From: JADJSS01 sp046329815
Lineage (GTDB): Bacteria; Bacteroidota; Bacteroidia; Chitinophagales; JADIYW01
Direction of reading: 5' to 3'
Length of the DNA: 64,000 nt
Assembly (NCBI GenBank): GCA_046329815.1
Contig: JAXLTY010000003.1
Location: 124,001-188,000 of the forward strand
Below the pieces are notes generated by a model that was given only the letters and a program-made list of their open reading frames with translations, was not told the DNA's origin and ran no database searches. Both the position numbers and the translations under genes were made by a program. How positions within the stretch are numbered: the stretch's first letter is position 1; each line of letters starts with the position of its first letter. Below are positions 17,304 through 26,240 of this stretch, piece after piece.

Positions 17304-17879
17304 ATGTTTTTAGAACCAAATGTTAATAAGTCTAAAACCGGCTGGATAGAAGTGGTGTGCGGCTCGATGTTTTCGGGCAAGACAGAAGAATTGATCCGTC
17401 GCCTGAAACGCGCTAAAATTGCCAATTTAAAAACTGAAATTTTCAAACCTCAAATTGATACTCGTTATCACGAAACAGAAGTGGTTTCGCATGATTCAAA
17501 TTCTATTACAAGCACACCTGTTCCCAGTTCGCAAAATATTTTATTGTTGTCGAATGATGTTGAAGTGGTTGGTATTGATGAAGCACAATTCTTTGATGAT
17601 GGCTTGCCTGATGTATGCGAACAGCTAGCAGCAAAAGGCATTCGCGTGATCATTGCCGGTTTGGACATGGATTTTTTAGGAAGACCATTCGGACCGATTC
17701 CTGCACTGTTAGCGAAAGCAGAATATATTACAAAAGTACATGCTATTTGCGTGCGTTGCGGCGCGCTGGCAAATCATTCTTATCGTTTAGTGGAAAGCGA
17801 CAGCAAAGTATTACTTGGCGAAAAAGAAAGCTATGAACCAAGATGCAGAGAATGTTTTAATAAAGGAAGCAATTTATAG
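17304..17879 (+). CDS. tdk: Thymidine kinase (type II)
   Basis: Thymidine salvage kinase, 191 residues. The P-loop is GSMFSGKTEELIRRL (about residues 21-35), the Walker B-like segment is GIDEAQFF, and the zinc-binding cysteines appear as CVRCGA and PRCREC near the C-terminus. AGLDMDFLGRPFGP is the usual lasso-adjacent segment. It is divergent from the acidic repeat protein and 21 bp before the chalcone-isomerase-like gene. Confidence 0.96.
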   Translation: MFLEPNVNKSKTGWIEVVCGSMFSGKTEELIRRLKRAKIANLKTEIFKPQIDTRYHETEVVSHDSNSITSTPVPSSQNILLLSNDVEVVGIDEAQFFDDGLPDVCEQLAAKGIRVIIAGLDMDFLGRPFGPIPALLAKAEYITKVHAICVRCGALANHSYRLVESDSKVLLGEKESYEPRCRECFNKGSNL

Positions 17880-17900
17880 ATTTCATAAAATACAATAATC

Positions 17901-18410
17901 ATGAAACTCGCAAATATAGAATTACCCAATAAAATCAATTTAAATAAAATTGATTTATTCTTAAATGGCGCTGCTATTCGTTCTAAGTTTTTTGTACAAA
18001 CCTATGTTGTTTCTTTATACAGCGCAGAAAAAATCACTGATGAAAAAATTGCCATTGAAAGTAATATTGAACGCAGTTTACGCATGCAGATCATCACACC
18101 TTTAGCCACTTCAAGAGCAGTAAGCGAAAATATTCAAAGCGGTATGAAAGATAGTTTAGGCAGTTTGTATTATGAACAAAAAGACCTGATTGAAGATCTG
18201 CGCAACGTGATTGAAAGTTCCGGTGTGCAATACAAAGACATCATTGATATTTATAAAACAGCGAAGAACGAATTGAAACTATATAAAAATGGCATTGAAA
18301 TCTATTCCAATAAAAACGGGAAACTGTTCGCTGAAAGTATATTGACTATGTATTTCGGCAAACATCCAAAAGACAAAAAAATAAAAGAAGCGTTGCTGAA
18401 AGGATTTTAA
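17901..18410 (+). CDS. Chalcone-isomerase-like protein
   Basis: A 169-residue protein of the bacterial chalcone-isomerase-like fold. LNGAAIRSKFFVQTYVVSLYS near the N-terminus is the signature strand pair, and the C-terminus ILTMYFGKHPKDKKIKEALLKGF is the expected end. Bacterial members are not known to act on flavonoids; fatty-acid-binding relatives exist in plants. No signal peptide is apparent, though many relatives are exported. It may form an operon with tdk (21 bp gap) and the M20 peptidase that follows. Confidence 0.72.
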   Translation: MKLANIELPNKINLNKIDLFLNGAAIRSKFFVQTYVVSLYSAEKITDEKIAIESNIERSLRMQIITPLATSRAVSENIQSGMKDSLGSLYYEQKDLIEDLRNVIESSGVQYKDIIDIYKTAKNELKLYKNGIEIYSNKNGKLFAESILTMYFGKHPKDKKIKEALLKGF

Positions 18411-18438
18411 TGATTAACGATTAACAATTGACGATGAA
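18411..18438. repeat. 7-bp tandem array between two genes
   Basis: Units TGATTAA, CGATTAA, CAATTGA, CGATGAA fill the gap between the chalcone-isomerase-like stop and the M20 peptidase. The last unit contains the peptidase ATG. Confidence 0.7.
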
Positions 18439-19879
18439 AAAAGTAATCTTATTTATTTTAACGAGTTTATTAATTCTGATAAGCATCATTGCATTTAAAA
18501 CCATCACAGCGCCAAATCTGCAATCAAAAGTTGCTTATAAAACAGCACCTGCATTAGATAGCAATTCAATCAAACATTTTCAGCAAGCTATCACTTATCA
18601 AACTATTTCTTACGGCGATGCTTCAAAATGGGATTCAGTTCCGTTCATCAATTTCAGAAAATTTTTAGAAACTACTTATCCATTAGTGCATCAAAAACTA
18701 CAGCGTGAAATTATTGGAAATTATAGTTTGCTTTATACATGGAAAGGAAGCAATACATCATTAAAACCTTATATTTTAATGGCGCACCAGGATGTTGTAC
18801 CAATTGAAGAAGCGACAAAAAGTCAATGGACTTGCGATCCGTTTGCAGGCGCTTTAAAAGATAATTTTATTTGGGGTCGAGGCACAGTTGATGATAAAAT
18901 AAATGTGATCTCTATTTTAGAGAGCGCTGAAAAATTACTCAACCAAAATTTCCAACCGGAACGCACTATATATTTTGTGTTCGGACATGATGAAGAAATT
19001 GGTGGAAAAAACGGTGCAGTACAAATTGCTGCATTATTGAAACAGCGTAACATCGAAGCTGATTTGGTGTTAGATGAAGGTGGCATTATCACTAAAGAAA
19101 AAGTGCCAGGAACTTCAAAATCTATAGCATTAATTGGTACTGCAGAAAAAGGGTATCTGTCTTTGGAATTTTCTGTAAACAAAAAAGGTGGCCATTCTTC
19201 GATGCCAGAAAATGAAACATCAATCGATATTTTATCGAAAGCATTGGTCAATTTAAGAGCAAAACCTTTCGATGCTAAGTTTGTAACAGCAACACAGGAT
19301 TTTCTAAAATTCATTGGACCGGAAATGAGTTTCCCAAACAATATGGCTTTTGCGAATGCATGGTTGTTCAAACCAATTATTATTAGCACTTACGCGAAAA
19401 CAAATACCGGAAATGCAATGATCAGAACGACTGATGTACCAACGATCATTAACTCAGGCATCAAAGATAATGTAGTGCCTACTTTAGCAACCGCTATCGT
19501 CAATTTCCGTTTGCTGCCTGGCGATTCGTCTGCTGTTGTTATTCAAAAAGTAAAAGATATTATTAAAGATGACAGAGTGATAATAAAACATTTTGGTACT
19601 GATATTTCTGAAGGAACCGCAACGTCATCTGCTTATTCAAATGCTTTCAGAACATTGGACAGCGTAGCGAAAATAAGTTATGCAAATATTGCGACTGCTC
19701 CATTTTTAATGATTGGCGCAACAGATTCGCGTCATTTTACATCAATATCAAAAAACATTTACAAATTCAGTCCAATGGTGGATCCAATAGGTTTTCATGG
19801 CATTGACGAACGCATTAGTATTGAAAGCTATCAGCATTCATTATGGTTTTTTGAACAATTGATGAGAAGTTGTAAATAG
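18434..19879 (+). CDS. M20 family metallopeptidase (CPS1/PM20D1-like), membrane anchored
   Basis: A 481-residue enzyme with an N-terminal membrane helix (KKVILFILTSLLILISIIAF) and the zinc-dependent M20 fold outside. Metal-site motifs are MAHQDVVP, GRGTVDDK, FGHDEEIGG, LDEGG and, near the C-terminus, GATDSRHF; a dimerisation domain lies between. The layout matches carboxypeptidase S / PM20D1 rather than DapE. It probably hydrolyses N-acyl amino acids or dipeptides. The start ATG lies in a 7-bp repeat; an in-frame TTG at 18428 is less likely. Confidence 0.85.
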   Translation: MKKVILFILTSLLILISIIAFKTITAPNLQSKVAYKTAPALDSNSIKHFQQAITYQTISYGDASKWDSVPFINFRKFLETTYPLVHQKLQREIIGNYSLLYTWKGSNTSLKPYILMAHQDVVPIEEATKSQWTCDPFAGALKDNFIWGRGTVDDKINVISILESAEKLLNQNFQPERTIYFVFGHDEEIGGKNGAVQIAALLKQRNIEADLVLDEGGIITKEKVPGTSKSIALIGTAEKGYLSLEFSVNKKGGHSSMPENETSIDILSKALVNLRAKPFDAKFVTATQDFLKFIGPEMSFPNNMAFANAWLFKPIIISTYAKTNTGNAMIRTTDVPTIINSGIKDNVVPTLATAIVNFRLLPGDSSAVVIQKVKDIIKDDRVIIKHFGTDISEGTATSSAYSNAFRTLDSVAKISYANIATAPFLMIGATDSRHFTSISKNIYKFSPMVDPIGFHGIDERISIESYQHSLWFFEQLMRSCK

Positions 19880-21394
19880 TTATTTAAACAAATCTTTCAG
19901 TTCATCATCTACATCATCACTTCCATAATTAAACATGGCTGATGTAATATCGGAAAACTGATTACCTTGTTCCAATTGAAATTTACTAAGTAAAGAATAA
20001 GCAGCCATTCCGTGTAAGACAAATTCCATCCAAGTATTTAAATCTGCTTTTTTAATACCAATAACTTTCGACAATACTAAATCGCGCAAACCGGTAACAT
20101 TATCTATAGTTTTCGTGTATGCTGCATCTGAATTATCTGTCAGAATATCCAACACATTTCCTGCTTCAAAATATTTTTGTACTTCGTTGTAAATATTTTT
20201 TTCTTCCTGCTGCGATTTCTTCTTTTTTGCTTTTGTCGGATTTGGAAAATATTGCACAAACAAATTACGGATTGCTTTGTCAACAATATTTTGTGCCACA
20301 CGAATTGGTCCTTCCTGTTCGCCTTCGTACACCATTTCTATTTTTCCTGTAATTGCAGGAAACACACCGGCGAAATCGGAAATGCGCACAACAGTTTGTT
20401 TTTCATTATTCAGCAACATTCTGCGTTCTGCTGTGCTCATTAAATTTTCCATGGCAGCAATAGTTAAGCGCGCAGATACACCACTTTTTTCATCAACGAA
20501 TTCGCTGTTGCGTGCAGCAAAGGCAATATGTTCCACTAAATCTTTGATTAATTCGGGAACGATGATTTTATTTTTTTGCTCAACAGCCAATTGCGCTTCC
20601 TGTTCTGTTATTGCTTTTGAATCTTCAATCGTTTTTGGATAATGCGTTAATATTTGCGATTCAATTCTGTCTTTCAATGGCGTAACTATCGAACCACGAT
20701 TCGTGTAATCTTCCGGATTTGCGGTAAACACAAATTGTATGTCTAATGGAAAACGCAGTTTAAAACCACGAATCTGCAAATCGCCTTCTTCTAATAAATT
20801 AAACAATGCCACCTGAATTCTTGCCTGCAAATCCGGTAATTCGTTGATGACAAAAATACTTCTGTTGCTGCGTGGAATAATTCCAAAGTGCAAGACACGT
20901 TCATCGCTGTAATTGAGTTTCTGTGTGGCTGCTTTTATCGGATCCACATCGCCAATTAAATCGGCAACTGTAACATCAGGCGTTGCCAGCTTTTCACCAA
21001 AGCGCTGCGAACGATGAATCCATTCAATTGGCGTTTCATCACCGTTTACTTCAATTAAATTTTTAGCAAAAATCGACAACGGCTGCAATGGATCGTCCAA
21101 TATTTCGCTGCCTTTTATAATCGGAATATATTCATCTAATAAATTTACCATTTGTCGCGCAATGCGTGTCTTTGCTTGTCCGCGCAAACCTAATAACAAG
21201 ATATTATGCTTAGACAAAATCGCACGCTCTACATCAGGAATTACTGTGGTATCATAACCAATGATGCCTTCAAAAGTTGGTTGTTTTTTTTGTAAACGAA
21301 TAATCAGATTGTCGCGCAATTCCTGTTTAATAGATTTTGATTGATAACCGGATTTTTTAAGTTGTGCGAGTGTTCGTATAGATGAGTGATTCAT
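19880..21394 (-). CDS. ChlI/MoxR-like AAA+ ATPase
   Basis: A 504-residue helix-2-insert AAA+ protein of the magnesium-chelatase/MoxR group. The Walker A is a variant, GLRGQAKT (about residues 69-76), and the Walker B reads IFVINELPDL, with N in place of the usual D. Downstream FVFTANPEDYTNRGSIVTPLKDRIES is the sensor-1/arginine-finger region. It pairs with the VWA protein at 21831-22934, as expected for MoxR-VWA chaperone pairs, although a tfoX-like gene on the other strand lies between them. No chlorophyll or cobalamin genes are near, so a chaperone or remodelling role is likelier than metal chelation. Confidence 0.85.
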   Translation of the reverse strand: MNHSSIRTLAQLKKSGYQSKSIKQELRDNLIIRLQKKQPTFEGIIGYDTTVIPDVERAILSKHNILLLGLRGQAKTRIARQMVNLLDEYIPIIKGSEILDDPLQPLSIFAKNLIEVNGDETPIEWIHRSQRFGEKLATPDVTVADLIGDVDPIKAATQKLNYSDERVLHFGIIPRSNRSIFVINELPDLQARIQVALFNLLEEGDLQIRGFKLRFPLDIQFVFTANPEDYTNRGSIVTPLKDRIESQILTHYPKTIEDSKAITEQEAQLAVEQKNKIIVPELIKDLVEHIAFAARNSEFVDEKSGVSARLTIAAMENLMSTAERRMLLNNEKQTVVRISDFAGVFPAITGKIEMVYEGEQEGPIRVAQNIVDKAIRNLFVQYFPNPTKAKKKKSQQEEKNIYNEVQKYFEAGNVLDILTDNSDAAYTKTIDNVTGLRDLVLSKVIGIKKADLNTWMEFVLHGMAAYSLLSKFQLEQGNQFSDITSAMFNYGSDDVDDELKDLFK

Positions 21395-21413
21395 TATTTC
21401 AGTTTAGGAAATT

Positions 21414-21421
21414 CAAAGTTA
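21414..21421 (-). promoter_or_regulatory. -7 element of the ChlI-like gene
   Basis: The minus strand reads TAACTTTG, 20 bp before the start. It is the exact mirror of the plus-strand element at 21442-21449. Confidence 0.45.
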
Positions 21422-21441
21422 CTATATAACCTGAAAACGTC

Positions 21442-21449
21442 TAACTTTG
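21442..21449 (+). promoter_or_regulatory. -7 element of the tfoX-like gene
   Basis: TAACTTTG on the plus strand, 39 bp before the predicted ATG. With the element at 21414-21421 it forms an 8-bp inverted repeat across the divergent promoter region. Confidence 0.45.
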
Positions 21450-21487
21450 TTTATCAATTAATTCTTATTTTTAACCTAAATAAATTA

Positions 21488-21829
21488 ATGGCTTACGATG
21501 CATATTTAGCGGAAAGAATCAATCAATACATACAAACAAAAAGCGTTTCTTATTATGAAAAGAAAATGTTTGGCGGTGTCTGTTTTATGGTTGATGAAAA
21601 AATGTGTCTTGGTGTCGTAAAGAATGAATTAATGATAAGAATCGACCCTGAAAAACAAGCAGTTTATTTAAAGAAGAAACATGCCAGACCAATGGATTTT
21701 ACGCACAAGCCAATGAGCGGTTTTTTATATATCAGTCAAGATGGAATTGATAAAGACAAAGATTTATTTTATTGGATAGACGAAGCATTAGCATTTAATC
21801 CGAAAGCAAAATCAAGTAAAAAGAAATAA
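21488..21829 (+). CDS. TfoX N-terminal domain protein
   Basis: A 113-residue stand-alone TfoX/Sxy N-terminal domain. KMFGGVCFMVDEKMCLGVVKNELMIRID is the signature segment. I start it at MAYDAYLAERI since the 34 upstream residues are low quality. In gamma-proteobacteria TfoX acts in competence control, but single-domain copies are widespread and of unknown role. It runs opposite to the ChlI-like and VWA genes on both sides and ends two bases from the VWA stop. The C-terminus is lysine rich (KAKSSKKK). Confidence 0.8.
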   Translation: MAYDAYLAERINQYIQTKSVSYYEKKMFGGVCFMVDEKMCLGVVKNELMIRIDPEKQAVYLKKKHARPMDFTHKPMSGFLYISQDGIDKDKDLFYWIDEALAFNPKAKSSKKK

Positions 21830-21830
21830 A

Positions 21831-22934
21831 TTATCTGACCTTTCGTTTCTTATTTCTTTCGTAATCTTCAAAAATAAAATCACCTAAACCGTCTAATGAA
21901 GTATAGAATGCTTTGCCTTTATTGATTTCTGTAAACTCATGTACATATTGTTGCAAATATTCATCGCGCGCAATCATAAAAGTGGTGATCGGAATATTCA
22001 ATCGTCTGCATTGAGCTGCGTAGTTATAACATTTATTGACGATCTTTCTGTCTAAGCCAAAACTGTTTTTATAATACGTCAAACCTTCGCGCAGACAAGT
22101 TGGTTTTCCATCGGTGATCATAAAAATATGTTTGTTGGAATTTTTCCGTCTGCGCAAAATATCCATCGCCAATTCCAAACCGGCAACTGTATTTGTGTGA
22201 TATGGACCAACCTGCAAATACGGCAAATCTTTCACCTGTATTTGCCATGCATCATTACCAAAAACAATCACATCTAATGTATCTTTCGGATAGCGCGTCA
22301 TAATTAATTCGGACAATGCCATCGCTACTTTTTTAGCAGGCGTGATTCGGTCTTCACCATATAAAATCATCGAATGCGAAATATCAATCATCAACACCGT
22401 TGAAGTTTGTGCCTGATATTCCTGTTCCATCACTTCCAAATCACTTTCGTTCAATAAAAATTCTTCCGATGAATTATTGATTTGTGCATTGCGCAACGAT
22501 TCAGTCATTAATATTTGTTCCGGTTTATCACCGAATTGATACGGTCTGATAACACCAGTTGGTTCATCGCCATTGCCACCAAAATTTGCTTTATGATTTC
22601 CGCGTTTTGACTTCTTCATCTTACCAAAAATATCTTCCAATGATTTTTGTCGAATCGTTTTTTCCATTTTGGAAGTCATCTTCAAATTATCGCTGCGTGG
22701 ATTTTCGTTTTCCAAATAACCTTTATCCACCAAATCGCGAATAAAGTCACCCATTCCATATTCGTTGTTAGTCAAATTATATTGCTTATCCAAATCAGTC
22801 AGCCATTCCAATGCTTCGCGCGCATCACCTGAAGTATATGTTAAAAGCTGTCGCAATACATTCAATAACTTATCAAAATCAGCACTATTCTGATCAAGTA
22901 TTGGAATATATTTTGTAAAACGATGACCAAGCAT
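21831..22934 (-). CDS. VWA domain protein paired with ChlI-like ATPase
   Basis: A 367-residue protein from MLGHRFTKYIPIL. The C-terminal half is a von Willebrand A domain: VLMIDISHSM carries the DxSxS metal site, followed by VIVFGNDAW and MITDGKPT. The N-terminal half is helical and charged. No signal peptide is present. Such VWA proteins work with MoxR/ChlI-type ATPases in assembling or remodelling other complexes; the ATPase gene is the next minus-strand gene. The target here is unknown. Confidence 0.84.
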   Translation of the reverse strand: MLGHRFTKYIPILDQNSADFDKLLNVLRQLLTYTSGDAREALEWLTDLDKQYNLTNNEYGMGDFIRDLVDKGYLENENPRSDNLKMTSKMEKTIRQKSLEDIFGKMKKSKRGNHKANFGGNGDEPTGVIRPYQFGDKPEQILMTESLRNAQINNSSEEFLLNESDLEVMEQEYQAQTSTVLMIDISHSMILYGEDRITPAKKVAMALSELIMTRYPKDTLDVIVFGNDAWQIQVKDLPYLQVGPYHTNTVAGLELAMDILRRRKNSNKHIFMITDGKPTCLREGLTYYKNSFGLDRKIVNKCYNYAAQCRRLNIPITTFMIARDEYLQQYVHEFTEINKGKAFYTSLDGLGDFIFEDYERNKKRKVR

Positions 22935-23089
22935 ATATAGAGAAATCCAAATGATGTAATTACCGAATTTAGATAAATAACTTATGATAAACAATTTTTA
23001 TTGATTTAAGTTTTATTTCAGAAATTTTTAGAGAAAATAAGGAACAAATGCATGTTTGAATTTGTTAGATGCAATATAAATGATCTTAT

Positions 23090-23629
23090 ATGAAGAGAAT
23101 TATTTTTTTTACATTTTTAATTTCATGTAACACCATTTTTGCGACTGATTTTATGCACGATATTGGCTTAGGTTTTTGGTCAAAAATAAGGAATGTCAAT
23201 AATGGACAGCCAACCAGTATTGGTCCATTGGTACAATATATGCCAAGATTAAATTTTGGATTTAAAGAAAAGATGTCTGTTTCGATTGCGTCACCGATTG
23301 CATTGGGTGCCCGGTTTCATCCATATGAAGGTAATTTTTTTCAAATGCAATTGCCTGCAACCGTATTATTTAATTTTGGTCATGCAGCATTTAAAAAAGA
23401 AAAACATTACAGTAATGTTGGCGGTTACTTTGGTACCGGTTTTAATTATATTTTAAGCACTTACGAAGCCAAACCTCAAAGTGACTATGGTATTATTTCG
23501 TTAGCCGGAATGCGTTTTTATACACACCATCACAGTTTAGGATTTCAGTTTTCTTACACACATGATTTTAGGTTCAAAGATAACTTTATTGGTGCCGGTT
23601 TATTTTATACGTTCGGATATTTTGAATAA
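23090..23629 (+). CDS. Exported beta-rich protein, probable outer-membrane barrel
   Basis: A 179-residue protein with a signal peptide (KRIIFFTFLISCNTIFA). The mature part is rich in Gly, Phe and Tyr in alternating strands (LNFGFKEKMSVSIASPIAL, VGGYFGTGFNYILS) and ends FGYFE. This suggests a small outer-membrane barrel. No specific family is recognised. It stands alone between the VWA gene and a convergent secreted-protein gene. Confidence 0.6.
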   Translation: MKRIIFFTFLISCNTIFATDFMHDIGLGFWSKIRNVNNGQPTSIGPLVQYMPRLNFGFKEKMSVSIASPIALGARFHPYEGNFFQMQLPATVLFNFGHAAFKKEKHYSNVGGYFGTGFNYILSTYEAKPQSDYGIISLAGMRFYTHHHSLGFQFSYTHDFRFKDNFIGAGLFYTFGYFE

Positions 23630-23686
23630 AAGATGCTGTAATGACAACTTAGTACAACATTTTTTATTTTCAACTAAACTTTTGGG

Positions 23687-24676
23687 TTACTTCTTTGTCA
23701 CTTTCACTGCATACGAACCCGAATTGCCTTTGTCATAAACTGTCTCATAGATAGAAATATAAACAATACCTTCACTGTCTGCAGTGCCATCAAACTTAGA
23801 GCCGGCTTGTTTTATATCGCCATATTCTCCTATTTTATAAATAACGGAACCGTATTTTGTAGTCATATCATCTGTATATGCGCCATCTTTCGTTCCACTT
23901 AAATAACCATCTGGGCTATAAGCACCGCCAGACAAACTTTTTAAAATGATTTTTCCATTCGCAGTAATACTGATTTTATCACCGGATTTCACAGAAACAC
24001 CAGTATTGACCCAACCTTTGTTGTTATCATTGCCTGAAATATGATAATTTGCTTTCAGTACAAAATTACCATTGCCTAAAATCACGGATTCATCAATTAC
24101 AACAATATCCATACTTTCGATCTTGTCTCTTTTTAAAGTAAGGTTGCCATATTCTGCCTGTAATTGAATATCGCCGATAGCAACTGTGCCTTCTATTGTG
24201 TTTGTACCATCATAAGTTATAACATCATTTACCGATTGTCCGTACGTCAGGTTTGCTTTTTTATACAACTCATCCAATAATTGTTCTATGGTATAATTTT
24301 CTCTGTCTGTTATTTTATAGAACGGATTTTCTGTAAATGTTTTTACAGTTGCTAAGATTGGTGAGCCGTATGTCAATAATCTTTCATATACAGTTTTCGC
24401 TTCGTTTTCGTCTTTTGTATTTTGCAGTTTATTCAAATCAGGAGTTACTGCGCCGTCTTTGGTTTTATCAGAAAAAATACCCAATTTAATTGTATTGACC
24501 TTTTCAATCGGAATCGTTAATGTACCATAAGGTGTTGTAATTGTTGTTTTCGGTAAAGTCGATTTTCCGGTCACAACGTCGCCGTTTTTTAAACGCACGG
24601 TAAGTTGCAAATTAGCAGCAGAAAGCCCAGAAACAATAAATAAAAAAGCGAATAATGAAAGTGTTAGTTTTTGCAT
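23687..24676 (-). CDS. Exported protein with LecA-like C-terminal domain
   Basis: A 329-residue protein starting MQKLTLSLFAFLFIVSGLSAA, a signal peptide. Two short beta modules of the type GDVVTGKSTL..TPYGTLTIPIEKVNTIKLG and EGTVAIGDIQLQAEYGNLTLKRDKIESMDI flank a helical middle. The C-terminal 120 residues (NKGWVNTGVSVKSGDKISITANGKI, PDGYL, VIYKIGEYG, GIVYISIYE) resemble the PA-I galactophilic lectin (LecA) sandwich. Carbohydrate binding is an inference. A minus-strand TAATTTTG at 24704-24697 could be its -7 box. Confidence 0.62.
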   Translation of the reverse strand: MQKLTLSLFAFLFIVSGLSAANLQLTVRLKNGDVVTGKSTLPKTTITTPYGTLTIPIEKVNTIKLGIFSDKTKDGAVTPDLNKLQNTKDENEAKTVYERLLTYGSPILATVKTFTENPFYKITDRENYTIEQLLDELYKKANLTYGQSVNDVITYDGTNTIEGTVAIGDIQLQAEYGNLTLKRDKIESMDIVVIDESVILGNGNFVLKANYHISGNDNNKGWVNTGVSVKSGDKISITANGKIILKSLSGGAYSPDGYLSGTKDGAYTDDMTTKYGSVIYKIGEYGDIKQAGSKFDGTADSEGIVYISIYETVYDKGNSGSYAVKVTKK

Positions 24677-24778
24677 AGTGGCATATTTAGTTATATCAAA
24701 ATTAAATGATTTCAACTTCAAAAGAAGAAAAAAATAACACAAAAAGTTCCATTTAACAAAAAATAGCAAAGAAATTAA

Positions 24779-25747
24779 TCAGACAGCTACACAAGTATCG
24801 CAGGTAGCCAAGTCTAAGTAAGAAGGATTATCTGCTGCAGAACGATGGATAAATTGCTTTACGACTGCGCCTTTGTAAATCAAAAATACGCCTGGCATTT
24901 GATATACATCTGCGCCATCCGGTGATGTTATAAAAGCACCTTTTGTGATCCATAAATAGATACCACGCAGCCAAACTTTAAATCCCAGAACTTGTGTTAT
25001 AGAGCCTCTTTTTAGTTTAAATGCTTTGTACAAAAGTGATTCCTGATCGGAAATATATTCGATGTGCTGTAGATTGTATTTGGCAAGTTCCTGTATGCTT
25101 TTTTGTGTTTCTTGCATGTTTACCAAAACTATTTTGGTGCCTTGGTTTTCAATTTGAGTTTTGTATTTCTGAATGTTCAACAAGGTTTCTTTGCAGAAAG
25201 TGCAACCAAAATGACGAAGAAAGACCAGTAATACCGGCTGATGTTCTGCTAATTCATTTACCGTATTTCCTTGGTTGGTAGTGTACATTTCTAATAATTC
25301 GTCTGTTGACAAATGATTCATTCTGATGAGTTCATTGTCTAGTAAAAACTGATGTTTATAAGCATTGTAAAGTATTACGGCAAATAACGGCAACCATACC
25401 ACATGATTCAGCAAAATCATTTTATAGACTATAGAATTTTCTGTATGATGGAAAACGCTGTTTACAAAACAAAGAACAACAATGAGTTTAATAGAAAAAC
25501 CCATAGCAACTATTCGCCAGTTGCGGATCGGATTTGAAGCAGCCATCCAGTAACCGATTCCTAAAATTCCGGTATATAAACCAATCAGTTGCCAGGTTTC
25601 GATGTAGGTTGGCAACTGTAAATTGGCAATAATAAAGAACATTTTTGGAGACGCAATCGCTACAATTGCCCAAACCAAATGATACAATCCGGCTATATAT
25701 AAAATTGCTTTTAAAATAGAAGAATTACGGTTTTGTATGACGTTCAT
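24779..25747 (-). CDS. Membrane protein fused to SelL-like redox domain
   Basis: A 322-residue protein. The first 130 residues hold about four membrane helices (ILKAILYIAGLYHLVWAIV, LIGLYTGILGIGYWMA, IKLIVVLCFVNSVF, VVWLPLFAVILYNAY). The rest is a thioredoxin-like peroxiredoxin-family domain with GCTFCKETL as the CxxC active site, in the place where some SelL proteins have selenocysteine. A second CxxC (CDTC) is at the extreme C-terminus. Substrate and topology are not clear from the sequence. Confidence 0.68.
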   Translation of the reverse strand: MNVIQNRNSSILKAILYIAGLYHLVWAIVAIASPKMFFIIANLQLPTYIETWQLIGLYTGILGIGYWMAASNPIRNWRIVAMGFSIKLIVVLCFVNSVFHHTENSIVYKMILLNHVVWLPLFAVILYNAYKHQFLLDNELIRMNHLSTDELLEMYTTNQGNTVNELAEHQPVLLVFLRHFGCTFCKETLLNIQKYKTQIENQGTKIVLVNMQETQKSIQELAKYNLQHIEYISDQESLLYKAFKLKRGSITQVLGFKVWLRGIYLWITKGAFITSPDGADVYQMPGVFLIYKGAVVKQFIHRSAADNPSYLDLATCDTCVAV

Positions 25748-26240
25748 AAAACCAATAACACTAGCTATTTAGAAATGTTTACGAAAAAATCGAATTTATT
25801 TCAGTTGCTTTCATTTCCGAAAATTAACTCCAGCAATTCATATTACTATATGTTTTTTATTTTATATAATTTTAATTTTTACAATACATAAAATAACTAC
25901 ATAAAATGTTGTACGGTATAATTTATTTAAAAACACACAAATGCATAGTTTTGTCAGCATCATGCAACACTTGTTGCCACTAATGTTGTTTAAATCTGCT
26001 CTTTTCTGACATCTCTGATATGTAATGATGGCATTTCATAAAATACATCTATGGTATTGATGTATGACAAAGTAAAGCACCTAAACAATAGCTGTCATTA
26101 TAGTTTCGTTATCACTTAGACTTTGTGTTTTATTTTCGTGATGCTCTATACTTTTCTACAAATCTCCGATAACACAATTTGAGTTACATACAGCAAGTGT
26201 TTTTAAATTTAGATGTGCAAATCTATGTAAAACCAAATAA
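25748..26240. other. 493-bp intergenic region without recognised genes
   Basis: AT-rich DNA between the redox protein start and the 3' end of the protease-partner gene. I see no open frame of worth, no tRNA and no strong terminator. A small palindrome GCAACACTTGTTGC is at about 25963-25976. It borders the accessory-looking block to its right. Confidence 0.5.

Noticed and set aside
18823..19389. Long minus-strand open frame inside the M20 peptidase gene
   Set aside because: The plus-strand frame carries all catalytic motifs; the antisense frame has none.
25170..25215. Possible selenocysteine codon in the SelL-like domain
   Set aside because: The active site is coded as two ordinary cysteines and no in-frame TGA is present.
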